Shown in pieces: positions 1 through 9,161 of a stretch of 64,000 nt of DNA. The first letter of the stretch is position 1. Each line of letters starts with the position of its first letter. Location: positions 496,001 to 560,000 of the forward strand of contig JAJACH010000001.1 of assembly GCA_022601645.1 (NCBI GenBank). The letters are read 5' to 3'. The notes below the pieces were generated by a model that saw only the letters and a program-made list of their open reading frames with translations, had not been told where the DNA came from and ran no database searches. The stretch comes from Chlamydiia bacterium. GTDB taxonomy: Bacteria > Chlamydiota > Chlamydiia > Chlamydiales > Simkaniaceae. A program made the translations under genes and the position numbers.

Positions 1-1912
1 AATCGTCTTGCATGATCTCGTTAATTGCTGGCATCGCATTGAAACTTAGTGCTTTTTGTAAAAAATGAATCGCTTTGTCATATGTTTCAGTGAGCGAGTA
101 GAGACATGCTAAGTGATAATAAGAGTGTGAATTTCCAAGTTTTGCCGCTTGCACCATTTTATATTCAGCTTCTTTTAAGCACTCTAAAGCTTCATGGCTT
201 CCTTGAATCACTTGGCTAAAGTTGATGAGGGTTAGGGCCCAATCTAGCATGACTTGATCGTTTTCTTTCTGGCGATTTTGGGCAATTTTGAAGTGGTGAA
301 AGGAGCGATAGAAGAGGTCAGGTTCGTGAACAAACTCGGCATAATGACCATTAACGAGGGCGAGTTCTCTATGAATATCTGGGAAATCGGGATCGACCAT
401 TAAGACGTGGTTGAGGATTTCAAGCGATTTGACATAATACTCTTCTTCGTCGGAGATATTTGCTAGACTATCTAAACTGCAAGCATAAGCAAACATCCAA
501 TCGGGAAAGAGATAGACAGCATTTTTTTGAAGATGCAGGGCTTGTTCAAAATGGTGGATGGATTGTTTCAGAGGAAGGGCAGCACTTGTTTCAGCGCCAT
601 ATTTGGCAAGAGCTGAAGCATAGGAGATGTGGTAGATACTAGAGAGCTTAAAATTGAGTGCTTTTTGGAAAAAACGGGAGGCTTTTTCATAAATACGTGG
701 GTCGTTTTCTAAAGAGGCAATGACCATGTAGGTCGATCCTAGCTCGAACCAGAGACGGTGTTCTGTTCGGGTGGTATTCAGACCTGATTGAAAAGCTTCT
801 ATTGCCTGATAGTAGTAGTCAAGGTCATTGAAATAGCTGCCGAGAGCATGCAGGCAAATGCCTCGTGCATAGGGTTGTAGGTCGACTAAATCGCGCTCTG
901 AGAGTTTATTTTGTGCTTCAAAAATAAGCTTTAAGTCTTCTGTTAACATACCAAGCGTGGCTAGTGCTTCAGCCCAAACGCTTGCAATTTCATCATTTCC
1001 AGGATCAAAACTTACTGCTTTTTGACACTGTTCGACACCTAGAAGTAGTCGTTTTCTGTCTTTAAGGAATCGGCCTGAGTTTACAAGGAATTTAGCCCAA
1101 GCAAGGGAAATGGTTGCATTACCAGGTGTGAAGTTTGAGGCATTAGTAAAGCTTTCGTTAGCCGCAGAAAAATGGGCTTCATCAAAAGTATGGCTGTAGA
1201 GGGCGACAAGAGCTTTTGCTAAATCAAACCAGCTAAAACCGCTGGAGATGCCCATAGAGATGGCATTTTTAAAGCAGTCTATCGCGGTTGTATAGTGCCC
1301 AAGTTCATTCGTTTTCTCACCAAGGTTTAAAGCGGCAATGCCATAAGTTTTCCAAAATTCTGAGGGAAGGTCTTCTTGGTAAGAGAGGGTTTTTTCAAAG
1401 GCCTTTAAGGCAAGGTTGAGATCGATCGCTTCACCAGAATTTTCAGCAAGTTTTAACCAGACTTTTCCATAATTCCAATAAAGATCAGAAAGTTCATCAG
1501 CCCCTTTTCCTTGTGCTAAACTTAGAGCTTTTTTGTATTTGTTTTTGGCGTTGGCAAGTATTTGTGCGCTATTTTTTCTCTCACCTAGACAGTAAAGACA
1601 GTGAGCCCATGCAACGTAGGCATCAAATGAGTATGGGTCAAGGCTTACTGCTTTTCTGAAACGTTTGTTCGCTTCTTTAAAGGCAATATCTCGCATATCA
1701 GCGCAGCCGTAATCAAAAAGTGCGAGCCCTTGCTTATAAAAGAGGTGAGGGTTGGTTTCATCCAAATTGTCGGCCATTTCAAAGAATTTAAGTCCTGAGA
1801 AATCGCCGCATAAAAGCGCCATTTCTCCTTGGGAGGTTAGTTTTTCACTAAGAGCTATGCTCCCTTGGATATTTGTTGTCATATTAGCACTTTTTATAGA
1901 GGTTTTTACCAT
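1..1912 (-). CDS. Large TPR-repeat protein, C-terminus beyond window
   Basis: An uninterrupted reading frame runs off the left edge of the window, giving about 637 codons. The translation is almost wholly alpha-helical with degenerate tetratricopeptide units of about 34-40 residues. Recurrent features are an Ala near the helix A/B turn and the 'A-x-S-x-D-P' spacing, for example FRKAVSLDPYSFDAYVAWA, CQKAVSFDPGNDEIASVW and NFTPGNATISLAW. TPR arrays are protein-protein scaffolds; no catalytic domain is visible in the part seen. The start is uncertain: ATG at 1912 gives the longest frame, and a second in-frame ATG lies at 1882. Neither has a convincing Shine-Dalgarno. No signal peptide is evident. 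The role is unknown; a scaffold or secretion chaperone are guesses only. Confidence 0.8.
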   Translation of the reverse strand, partial: MVKTSIKSANMTTNIQGSIALSEKLTSQGEMALLCGDFSGLKFFEMADNLDETNPHLFYKQGLALFDYGCADMRDIAFKEANKRFRKAVSLDPYSFDAYVAWAHCLYCLGERKNSAQILANAKNKYKKALSLAQGKGADELSDLYWNYGKVWLKLAENSGEAIDLNLALKAFEKTLSYQEDLPSEFWKTYGIAALNLGEKTNELGHYTTAIDCFKNAISMGISSGFSWFDLAKALVALYSHTFDEAHFSAANESFTNASNFTPGNATISLAWAKFLVNSGRFLKDRKRLLLGVEQCQKAVSFDPGNDEIASVWAEALATLGMLTEDLKLIFEAQNKLSERDLVDLQPYARGICLHALGSYFNDLDYYYQAIEAFQSGLNTTRTEHRLWFELGSTYMVIASLENDPRIYEKASRFFQKALNFKLSSIYHISYASALAKYGAETSAALPLKQSIHHFEQALHLQKNAVYLFPDWMFAYACSLDSLANISDEEEYYVKSLEILNHVLMVDPDFPDIHRELALVNGHYAEFVHEPDLFYRSFHHFKIAQNRQKENDQVMLDWALTLINFSQVIQGSHEALECLKEAEYKMVQAAKLGNSHSYYHLACLYSLTETYDKAIHFLQKALSFNAMPAINEIMQDD

Positions 1913-2077
1913 GCACAATCCGGTTTTTTTTACCTTAAGTGTGGCTGAGTATAGGTAATTTCTAATTTTTACATCAATTGGCTAAAACCGTACACCCCCA
2001 CCTCAAAGCGTTGTTGCAAATGTTGTTTATCTAATATTTAGCGAGTTACCTCCTTTGTTCTTTATGTAAAATTTTTT

Positions 2078-2464
2078 TTATCTGATTGCCACTGGTCGAT
2101 AAATTGGCCGGAATAGGGTTTGTCGCTCATGTTCTTTCAGTTTATATTGCTCCAGAGCTGACTGTGCGAGGACTACGATATGTTTATTGCTAATGCACTG
2201 CTGAAGGGCTAATCGATCTTTTTTCGAACGCGAAAGACAACACCAAACGCATGAGGACATAAGCCTTCTAATACGTTCTTCGATCTCATCATTTAAAAGT
2301 GTGATGGTACCTAATTGAATCTCTAAAATCCGTACAACAAGAGTCAGGTCATCATCTTTCATCGTAAGGTATTCGGTGACCCCTTCCATAATTGAACTGA
2401 CTGCTTGATTCCATGCCATTACTACTTCAGAATGTGAAGCATATTTCCATGTTATGTGTCCCAT
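2078..2464 (-). CDS. Hypothetical protein, 128 aa
   Basis: This is a real gene by its translation signal: AGGAGGT sits five bases upstream of the ATG. The product is soluble and mostly helical. The middle (residues about 35-70) is rich in acidic and hydrophobic positions typical of amphipathic helices. A Cys-Val-Trp-Cys-Cys cluster lies near residue 72, followed by a basic RSKKDR stretch. I do not recognise the family. It is transcribed divergently from the thioesterase gene with only a short gap, so the two probably share a promoter region. Lineage-specific; no function proposed. Confidence 0.65.
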   Translation of the reverse strand: MGHITWKYASHSEVVMAWNQAVSSIMEGVTEYLTMKDDDLTLVVRILEIQLGTITLLNDEIEERIRRLMSSCVWCCLSRSKKDRLALQQCISNKHIVVLAQSALEQYKLKEHERQTLFRPIYRPVAIR

Positions 2465-2475
2465 GGTTACCTCCT

Positions 2476-2484
2476 TGCTATAAT
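2476..2484 (+). promoter_or_regulatory. Extended -10 promoter element upstream of thioesterase
   Basis: TG-C-TATAAT is a perfect extended -10 hexamer on the plus strand. No good -35 box lies 16-18 bases upstream. Transcription would start near 2491, which leaves the ATG at 2502 only about 11 bases of leader and favours the downstream ATG at 2535. Confidence 0.45.
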
Positions 2485-2534
2485 TCTAAAAATACGTTAA
2501 CATGGGGTTAAGAAAGTGTAAACAATTTTTTTTA

Positions 2535-2963
2535 ATGTTCCAGTATATTTATAAAATCCGCCTGTCAGATACCGATGCCACGGGGGTCATTTACTTCACT
2601 AAACTCTTAGAAATTGCGCAGAATGCGTTTGTGGAAATGCTTGAGGAAAAAGGTGCGTTTTCGTTGCGACACCTTCTTGAAGAAGCGGATTTCCTCTTGC
2701 CTGTTAAACATGTCGAAGCTGACTACAAAGGACCAATTGGTGTTGATGATCATATTGTGGCACATCTGAAGATCACAAAAATAGGAAACTCCTCACTTGA
2801 GCACTACTCTGAGCTTATAAAAGACGGCTTGGTCGTAGGTTCAGTAAAGATGGTTCATGTTAAGATTTCCAAGAAGACGATGAGGGCATGTCCAATTGAT
2901 GTGAGACTTCGAACTTTACTGGAATCTTGTATGCCGGAAGAACTTCGCTTAGAGCCTCTCTAA
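2535..2963 (+). CDS. menI: Hotdog-fold acyl-CoA thioesterase, probable DHNA-CoA hydrolase
   Basis: The protein is a 4-hydroxybenzoyl-CoA thioesterase-like hotdog enzyme of about 142 residues. The N-terminus carries the family signature R-x-S-D-T-D-A-T-G-V-I-Y-F, whose second Asp is the usual catalytic acid, followed by the long hotdog helix. In the menaquinone pathway such enzymes hydrolyse 1,4-dihydroxy-2-naphthoyl-CoA. That step is otherwise missing here, and the gene sits beside menE, so MenI is the likely role (inference from context). The start at 2535 places the conserved strand right at the N-terminus; ATG 2502 is an alternative. The last 104 bases overlap the 3' end of menE on the other strand. 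Confidence 0.75.
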   Translation: MFQYIYKIRLSDTDATGVIYFTKLLEIAQNAFVEMLEEKGAFSLRHLLEEADFLLPVKHVEADYKGPIGVDDHIVAHLKITKIGNSSLEHYSELIKDGLVVGSVKMVHVKISKKTMRACPIDVRLRTLLESCMPEELRLEPL

Positions 2964-3960
2964 TTACGCTTTCATTCAACATATTTTCAAGAACAACGGA
3001 TGCGATGGGTCTCATTCCATACTCATCATCAGGAAAGGGCCTAACGTGTGCTTTAAGGACCTGAGGGATCTTACTAAGTGCTGATTCTATTTCTTCGGGC
3101 TGAATATTTTCACCACCACTGATGAATTGTCGATCTTTACGACCTGTAATTTTAGTCCCATCAAATAAATCACCAGTATGAAAATAGCCTTCCTCATTGA
3201 GTGGGAGATTAACATTTCCATCCGCAAAATAGCCTTGAAAAAGAGTTTTTCCTTTGACGAGTATTTCACCATCTGGGGCGATTTTCATCTCGCGGTATTC
3301 GAGCACACAGTTTCGTGTCATCACTTGCGAGCTCATTTCAGTTAATCCGTAGGTGGGATAGAGGTTTGGAAGGGAAATCTTGGGGAGTGGTGCACCGCCT
3401 AGCAGGATCACTTTGAGGTTTGCTAAAAGACTTAGAGGATAACGTTTAAGCTGTGTTGGAACAAAAGAGACGTGTGTGATTTTGTCATTAAGTAAGGATT
3501 CTTTTTCATCTCCTTTTTTTGGTATGACAATGCAAGCGCCACTTAAGGCCCATCTCATTAAGATGCCAATTCCTCCCACGTGGTACAGTGGTAAGCTTAG
3601 GAGCCAACGGTCATTTCCCTCAAAGGGTGCTAAAATATTTGCTCCTAGGGCACTATAAAAGAGGTTTTCGTAGCTAAAGCAGGCAATCTTTGGTGCACTT
3701 GTTGACCCTGATGTATATAGACAAGCAGCATAACCCTTAATTCCCTTAAGAACTTGGTGATTTTCGTTCCTAATCTTTTCGGGGAGATAGGGATTAAGAG
3801 GAGTGTAGCATCTATTTGCTCTTAAGTCAGCAAACAGCCTCAGTTCAGGAATGCTTTCTAAATGTCTATCGCATTCACTCCATGTGTATTTTTCCCCGTG
3901 ACGGATTAAAGCAAGTCGTCGGGGATATTTTTGAGCGTGCAGATGGATTGGGCATTGCAT
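2860..3960 (-). CDS. menE: o-Succinylbenzoate-CoA ligase MenE (compact)
   Basis: ANL-superfamily adenylating enzyme that converts o-succinylbenzoate to its CoA thioester. Visible motifs are the P-loop YTSGSTSAPK (residues 82-91), YGLTEMSSQ (204-212), HTGD (261-264) and GRKDR (273-277). The A10 lysine appears as K365, the penultimate residue, so the protein ends immediately after its catalytic lysine. The region before the P-loop is about 80 residues, much shorter than usual for the family, so the N-terminal subdomain is reduced. It overlaps menC by 55 bases at its 5' end and the thioesterase gene by 104 bases at its 3' end. Last gene of the men operon. Confidence 0.9.
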   Translation of the reverse strand: MQCPIHLHAQKYPRRLALIRHGEKYTWSECDRHLESIPELRLFADLRANRCYTPLNPYLPEKIRNENHQVLKGIKGYAACLYTSGSTSAPKIACFSYENLFYSALGANILAPFEGNDRWLLSLPLYHVGGIGILMRWALSGACIVIPKKGDEKESLLNDKITHVSFVPTQLKRYPLSLLANLKVILLGGAPLPKISLPNLYPTYGLTEMSSQVMTRNCVLEYREMKIAPDGEILVKGKTLFQGYFADGNVNLPLNEEGYFHTGDLFDGTKITGRKDRQFISGGENIQPEEIESALSKIPQVLKAHVRPFPDDEYGMRPIASVVLENMLNESVIREALSEVLPAYKIPVKFEVSHQLDMPSSSSWKS

Positions 3961-4727
3961 GGCGAAAATCTCACGTTGTTAACGTCTAACAGTCCTTCAT
4001 GAATTTCAAGGGAGTCTGCCATTGACTGATGAGGAATCAGGCCCATTTTTAGTAGGGGGATTTCTAAGCGTTTCATCCATTCGACAATCGACTTAATGCC
4101 AATTGGTGTTTCGTATGAGCTCGACAATACGATGGGATAGCGTTTTTGGTGGAGAAGGGTGAAAAAGTTTTTCTGAAGAGTTGGTTTAATGACTAAGGCT
4201 TTAATACCCGGAAGAGAAGAGATTTCCTCTAAGGATTTTTCTCTAAGAGTTTCATCAAGGGCAATATGATGGCCTGTTGCTTCCACAAAGGTTTTCAAAT
4301 CTTCAAAACGATCTACGGGTTCTTCGATGTACTCAAAGAAATTCTGCGGGAAGCGTCTTCCAAATTCGATCGCTTGCTTTAAAGTCCATTTACGGTTGAC
4401 GTCAAGCCGATCTCCAGCTTTAACAATAGCTGCGGCGCCATCAGCATTTAGATGCCCAATTTTCACCTTTTGTTTGACGGGGACTTTGGGGAGATCGCTT
4501 GGAGTTTCCTTTTGGGCCGCGAAGGCTGAGAAAATTCCGAAAGCGACAGATGGGTAGAGGTCTTCATGGACACCACGCGATAAAACGCGCATCAATTGCC
4601 TGAAAGCTTCTTTTGTTGTTTCTTTGCTAAACCCCTTTAAGGGGGCAATTTCTCCGTAGGATTTCTTTGTCTTAGATTCAAGCTCTAGGACAAGTCCTCT
4701 GCCGTATTTGTAGATGTTCGCGTTCAT
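3906..4727 (-). CDS. menC: o-Succinylbenzoate synthase MenC
   Basis: Enolase-superfamily dehydratase converting SHCHC to o-succinylbenzoate. The family residues are in order: VKIG around residue 88 (catalytic Lys of the K-x-K motif), LDVN around 108 (metal Asp), EEP around 136 (metal Glu), ALDET around 157 (metal Asp/Glu) and VIKP around 180 (second catalytic Lys). ATG at 4727 gives an ATGA overlap with the menA stop, matching the other junctions of the operon. An upstream TTG at 4736 is in frame but less likely. The length, about 273 residues, is at the short end for MenC. Confidence 0.9.
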   Translation of the reverse strand: MNANIYKYGRGLVLELESKTKKSYGEIAPLKGFSKETTKEAFRQLMRVLSRGVHEDLYPSVAFGIFSAFAAQKETPSDLPKVPVKQKVKIGHLNADGAAAIVKAGDRLDVNRKWTLKQAIEFGRRFPQNFFEYIEEPVDRFEDLKTFVEATGHHIALDETLREKSLEEISSLPGIKALVIKPTLQKNFFTLLHQKRYPIVLSSSYETPIGIKSIVEWMKRLEIPLLKMGLIPHQSMADSLEIHEGLLDVNNVRFSPCNAQSICTLKNIPDDLL

Positions 4728-5584
4728 AGTATCCAACCTATTGCAAAAAGTATGGTGAAAAGTGCATAAAAGAGACCTGTTTTAGCAAGAACCGGATTAA
4801 ATTGTCGAGAGGCAAATACATCTTTTATCAATGGGAGGGCAAAAAGAAGGGCTGCACTTGAAAAAATGATCGGTTGATGCTTCCCTGTACGATGAATAAG
4901 GTAGAGGGGGGTGAGTGTTGAGAGGTAAATACAGACAGCATATTCAATTTTGCCGAATGTTTCGCCAAAACGGACGGGAAGAGTTCTTTTACCCGTTTTT
5001 GCATCTTCATTTACGTCTCTTAAATTATTAACAGCTAGAATGGCGCAACCCAATAAGCCTGGCGCGACGCCGGCTACAATTGCTGTTGTGCTCCAGTATC
5101 CAGCTTGTAAGTAGTGTGTAGTAGCTGTTGCGATGAGCCCAAAGAAGAGAAGGACAAAGAGGTCGCCCAGCCCCAAATTCGCTAGGGGAAAGGGGCCTCC
5201 TGTGTAGGCCAAGCCGAAAAGAACTGCAAGAGCAAGTAGCACGCTAATTGGCCACCCACCCACGTGAATTAATAGGGCTGTTGATAGAATAGCCAAGGCA
5301 AATACAAGGATCATCCCACGTTTCATATGGCTTGGGGAAATCAATCCACTGGCGCAGGCGCGCCTTGGTCCCTTGCGCTCACTCGTATCTTGACCTTTGA
5401 TAAAGTCGAAATAGTCATTTGCGTAGTTCGTGCCAATTTGAATACTCATCGCGGCAAGAAGCGTTGCAACGAAAATTCCTGTATTAAATGAGCCGTCGCT
5501 AAAAGCGATAGAGGTTCCAATGATCACAGGAGCGATAGAGGCTATCAAGGTTTTTGGCCTTGCTGCTTCGATCCAAATATTCAT
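4724..5584 (-). CDS. menA: 1,4-Dihydroxy-2-naphthoate polyprenyltransferase MenA
   Basis: UbiA-family integral membrane prenyltransferase that attaches the polyprenyl tail to DHNA. The first aspartate-rich motif N-Y-A-N-D-Y-F-D lies at residues 53-60 and the second, N-N-L-R-D-V-N-E-D, near residue 186. Eight or nine hydrophobic membrane segments are apparent. Length (286 aa) is normal. Its start overlaps the menB stop by four bases (ATGA) and its stop overlaps menC the same way, consistent with translational coupling in one operon. Confidence 0.93.
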   Translation of the reverse strand: MNIWIEAARPKTLIASIAPVIIGTSIAFSDGSFNTGIFVATLLAAMSIQIGTNYANDYFDFIKGQDTSERKGPRRACASGLISPSHMKRGMILVFALAILSTALLIHVGGWPISVLLALAVLFGLAYTGGPFPLANLGLGDLFVLLFFGLIATATTHYLQAGYWSTTAIVAGVAPGLLGCAILAVNNLRDVNEDAKTGKRTLPVRFGETFGKIEYAVCIYLSTLTPLYLIHRTGKHQPIIFSSAALLFALPLIKDVFASRQFNPVLAKTGLFYALFTILFAIGWIL

Positions 5585-6405
5585 GGTCTCCTCGGGAATT
5601 TGGAAAAGTCAGGTTTTCTCTTTTCTAAAAAGGCGCTATGACCTTCCTCGGCCTCTTCTGACATGTAGTAGAGCATTGTGGCGTTTCCGGCAAGTTCCTG
5701 AATACCTGTTTGCCCATCAACATCAGCATTTAGACCTGCTTTTAAACATCTGAGAGCTAAAGGTGAGTGTTCGAGCATTTTCTCACACCATTCAAGCGTG
5801 ACCTTTTCTAAATCCTCAAGAGGAACTACTGTATTGACAAGTCCCATGTCTAGGGCTTCTGTCGCAGAATATTGACGGCACAGATACCAAATTTCGCGAG
5901 CTTTTTTCTGCCCCACGATGCGACTTAAGTAGCTTGCACCAAATCCACCGTCAAATGAGCCAACTTTAGGTCCGGTTTGTCCAAAAATGGCGTTTTCTGC
6001 AGCAATAGTTAAATCACAGACAACGTGAAGGACATGTCCTCCACCAATTGCATAGCCGGCCACCATGGCAACAACGGGTTTAGGGCATGTGCGGATTTGC
6101 CTTTGAAAATCAAGGACATTGAGTCGATGTTGCCCATCAGAGTCTGAGTATCCCGCTTCGCCTCGAATACTCTGATCTCCTCCAGAACAAAACGCTTTCT
6201 CGCCAGCACCTGTTAGGATAATTACTCCAACGTCAGGGTCATGGCGTGCATCACTTAATGCATCCATCATTTCATCGACAGTTTGAGGGCGAAAGGCGTT
6301 GTGTATTCTTGGTCGATTGATGGTGATTTTTGCAATACCAGGCATCTTGTCATAGAGAATATCTTCGTAATTTTTGACTTTCACCCATTCAATCGTTTCA
6401 AGCAT
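5581..6405 (-). CDS. menB: 1,4-Dihydroxy-2-naphthoyl-CoA synthase MenB
   Basis: Crotonase-fold ring-closing enzyme of menaquinone synthesis. Characteristic residues are ITINRP (28-32), CSGGDQ (73-78), the oxyanion-hole segment GYAIGGGH (117-124) and [13 protein letters not shown] (144-156). The last is the glycine-containing loop typical of bicarbonate-dependent MenB. The C-terminus [14 protein letters not shown] is the usual MenB tail. Length 274 aa is full. It overlaps menD by eight bases upstream and menA by four downstream. Confidence 0.95.
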   Translation of the reverse strand: MLETIEWVKVKNYEDILYDKMPGIAKITINRPRIHNAFRPQTVDEMMDALSDARHDPDVGVIILTGAGEKAFCSGGDQSIRGEAGYSDSDGQHRLNVLDFQRQIRTCPKPVVAMVAGYAIGGGHVLHVVCDLTIAAENAIFGQTGPKVGSFDGGFGASYLSRIVGQKKAREIWYLCRQYSATEALDMGLVNTVVPLEDLEKVTLEWCEKMLEHSPLALRCLKAGLNADVDGQTGIQELAGNATMLYYMSEEAEEGHSAFLEKRKPDFSKFPRRP

Positions 6406-8011
6406 AGCACACTTCCTTGGTTATTTTTTGCAATTCTTTGTGAAGCCGTACATTTGAAGATCGATCCGTTACAAGCTCAATAATGAGAGGGTCTTCAAAA
6501 GTTAGTGCTTCCCCAACTTCTGCCAATGTTTCCGGCTTAAGGTATCTGTAGGAAAAAGAGGTGGCTAGTGCAGAAATATCCACATCAGGTGGAGCGACAA
6601 AATAGGGCTCTAGGAGTTCTTTTTGATTGGCAATCGGCAGAAAGTGAAAAATACCGCCGCCGCCATTGTTGATCACAATAAAGGTTGGGGGATAGGGTGT
6701 TTTAATCTGGAGAGAGGTCATATCGTGGAGGAAAGTGAGGTCACCTAAAACACCGATCATGGGACGCTCTAAGCCAATCGAAAGTCCCATGGTTGTGGCG
6801 ATCGCGCCATCAATACCAGAGCAACCACGATTGCCAAAAAGGGGTGTTGATTGATTACTTGGGAAATAAAAGTTGTTTGCATCGCGAATAGGCATGCTGT
6901 TGCCAAAAAATATGCCAGCATTTTTGGGAACATCTTTGGCAAGATAAAAAGGAAGACCAACCTCATGTAGTTTATTAGCATACGTATTGAGTTTAAGAGC
7001 AGCTTTTTGTGCGCGCATTTGCCAGTTGGTAAACCAGGTTGAGGGGCCTCGACCTCTAAGAGAGCTTGCTAAGGCACGGGCTGTTTCGATTGGATCAGCG
7101 ATAATGCGGTGTGTACATCCTAAATTGGGGTCTTGACGTCTTTCATAAGGCCATACATGACAATAGAAAGGGGCTTTGGTAAGGGCTGTTTTAGACACAA
7201 CCTCTGAGCCAAAGTGCAAAATGGCATCAGGTTTTTCATACACGTAGTCAAAATGTTTGATCACGTAGTCATCATCACACCTTTCTCTGACTTCAGAGAG
7301 GATGTCGGGAAGAATTGGCCACTGTAACCGACGTGCTAGCGTAAAAAGGGGTTCGATCTCATTCGATCCAAGTTTTCCAGTAACAATGATCCCTTTTTCA
7401 ATGTTCAAAAGTTCATCTGCCAAAAAGACAAGCGATTCTTTTTCAATGTGGGTTGTTGTTGGAATTAAACTCGTTCTTGAAGCGATTGAACCTGTGCTAA
7501 TGTCCTTGTTAAAAAACGGTTCGCGAAATTGACAGTTGAGGTGAACAGGCCCCTTCCGACTCATCAATTTAAGCTGAGAACAAATGGAGCCAATCAGTTC
7601 GTCAGGCATCTCTTCTTCATAGCAAGGGAGGTCATAACTCCAGGTGACGTAGGGGTTAAAAAAACCTGTTTGTTCTACAGTTTGATTGGAGCCTATGTCC
7701 CTTAGCTCGTAGGGGCGATCTGCTGTTAATAGTATAAGGGGGGTATGCGATTGGTAGGCTTCCATGACAGCGGGGAGGAGATGGGCGAGGGCGCTTCCAG
7801 ATGTGACGACAATGACAGCAGGTGTTTTTGTCGCCTTCGCATAGCCTAGTGCTAGAAAACCAATGCCTCTTTCATCGAAATGTACAACTGTTTCTGCAAG
7901 CGGATGCTCGGCAATTGCTTGCACAAGGAGAGAGGAGCGACTTCCGGGCGCAATGAAGAAATTTCGAGCGCCGTGGTGTATCAGTTCTTTAACTAGTGCT
8001 TTCCCAAACAT
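6398..8011 (-). CDS. menD: SEPHCHC synthase MenD
   Basis: Thiamine-diphosphate enzyme that joins isochorismate and 2-oxoglutarate, the first committed step. The N-terminal PYR domain has PGSRSS (about residue 23) and the ThDP-activating Glu in HFDERGIGF. The C-terminal PP domain has [15 protein letters not shown] followed by GDLTFLHDM. About 537 residues, normal for MenD. I placed the start at the ATG at 8011 because it begins directly with the first conserved helix; an in-frame ATG at 8029 adds six residues. It overlaps menF by 23 bases. Confidence 0.94.
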   Translation of the reverse strand: MFGKALVKELIHHGARNFFIAPGSRSSLLVQAIAEHPLAETVVHFDERGIGFLALGYAKATKTPAVIVVTSGSALAHLLPAVMEAYQSHTPLILLTADRPYELRDIGSNQTVEQTGFFNPYVTWSYDLPCYEEEMPDELIGSICSQLKLMSRKGPVHLNCQFREPFFNKDISTGSIASRTSLIPTTTHIEKESLVFLADELLNIEKGIIVTGKLGSNEIEPLFTLARRLQWPILPDILSEVRERCDDDYVIKHFDYVYEKPDAILHFGSEVVSKTALTKAPFYCHVWPYERRQDPNLGCTHRIIADPIETARALASSLRGRGPSTWFTNWQMRAQKAALKLNTYANKLHEVGLPFYLAKDVPKNAGIFFGNSMPIRDANNFYFPSNQSTPLFGNRGCSGIDGAIATTMGLSIGLERPMIGVLGDLTFLHDMTSLQIKTPYPPTFIVINNGGGGIFHFLPIANQKELLEPYFVAPPDVDISALATSFSYRYLKPETLAEVGEALTFEDPLIIELVTDRSSNVRLHKELQKITKEVCYA

Positions 8012-9161
8012 TGCCAAAAACACTAACATGAGAGTGCGAATTTATCAAACTATTAACAGCTGTTTTAATTTTTATTTCTAGCTCATTCCATTCATTGGTA
8101 GGATTAGATCCTTGCACAATACCTGTTCCTGCGTAGATGTGAGCCTGGTTTTTGCGAATCAACATCGAACGGAGAGCGACCATAAAACGGGCGTGATCTT
8201 TTTCAATATACCCAATTGGAGCGCTATACCACCCGCGATCAAAGGTTTCATCTTGAAAAAGTGTTGATAAAGATTGTGCGCATGGTAACCCGCAAGTTGC
8301 TGGAGTAGGATGGAGGAGATTAATCAATGAGGCGTCGTTTTGTTGATGTAAAATGCCCTCTATTTTCTGAAATAGATGTTGCACATGCTCGGTTTGCAAA
8401 ACTTCTAATGGGCTTACTGTTGTCGCTTGGCAAACTTTTTTTAATTTTCCCTCAATCATTTCGCGGACAAACTCAAACTCTCTAAGTTCTTTATCAGAAT
8501 TTAGTAGCTCTTTCTTTAAGCTTGCATCCTCTTCTTCATCCATGCCTCTTGAGCGGGTTCCAGCGATGGCGTGTGATAGCACCTTATTTCCTGTTCTTTC
8601 ATAGAGCAGCTCAGGGGTAGTTCCGCAAAAAGCACTTCCCTCTGAAAATTGGAATAAAAAGCGAGTTCCCGTGTTATCAGGTAGGTTTTTTAAAACGCGA
8701 TACGGGTCAATTTCCTGTGTAAAGGTAAAGTCTGTTTGTCTTGCTGTGACAATTTTCTCCAGTTCCCCTCGTTTTATAGCCTCAAGATTCGTCTCTAGGC
8801 GACTTTGCCATGCTTCATAGGTTGGAGTATTTGCAATTTCAATGAGAGGCGGGAGTTCCAGGCATGGTGTTTCCCTAAGAAGAGTCATACCTTCTTCAAC
8901 ACGAAGAATCCATTTGCCATTTTTACGAAAGATTTCGCCGCGCGGTTTGAAGAAGCCTATCTCGGGGAAATCGTCCCAAAGTGATGTTTTCCGTTTTAGG
9001 GGAAAGTCGATGCCGCCCCAAACACGTTCGTCTGTTTCAGGGATGGTGTCATAGATTTTAGCAGCACCAAAAGCAGCTCTCCCATTCCAGAACACTTTGG
9101 GGTAGTAGGGCTGGGCTTTAAGAAACTCAATCACATTGCCGTGGAAAGGAGCTTCGATCAC
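7989..9161 (-). CDS. menF: Isochorismate synthase MenF
   Basis: Chorismate-binding-fold enzyme that makes isochorismate. The C-terminal catalytic domain shows KIVTARQ, HAIAGTRSRG, EFVREMI and the HPTPATCG segment. The Lys of KIVTARQ is the residue expected for isochorismate rather than anthranilate synthesis. 390 residues, a typical length with a short N-terminal part. The start overlaps the menG stop by four bases. It shares the menaquinone operon, which argues for this role rather than siderophore synthesis. Confidence 0.92.
   Translation of the reverse strand: MIEAPFHGNVIEFLKAQPYYPKVFWNGRAAFGAAKIYDTIPETDERVWGGIDFPLKRKTSLWDDFPEIGFFKPRGEIFRKNGKWILRVEEGMTLLRETPCLELPPLIEIANTPTYEAWQSRLETNLEAIKRGELEKIVTARQTDFTFTQEIDPYRVLKNLPDNTGTRFLFQFSEGSAFCGTTPELLYERTGNKVLSHAIAGTRSRGMDEEEDASLKKELLNSDKELREFEFVREMIEGKLKKVCQATTVSPLEVLQTEHVQHLFQKIEGILHQQNDASLINLLHPTPATCGLPCAQSLSTLFQDETFDRGWYSAPIGYIEKDHARFMVALRSMLIRKNQAHIYAGTGIVQGSNPTNEWNELEIKIKTAVNSLINSHSHVSVFGNVWESTS

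Noticed and set aside
1752-1958. Plus-strand frame at the start of the TPR gene
   Set aside because: It is antisense to the TPR gene and has no start signal.
2456-2461. A -35 box for the menI promoter
   Set aside because: No TTGACA-like hexamer at 16-18 bases; only the extended -10 is supportable.
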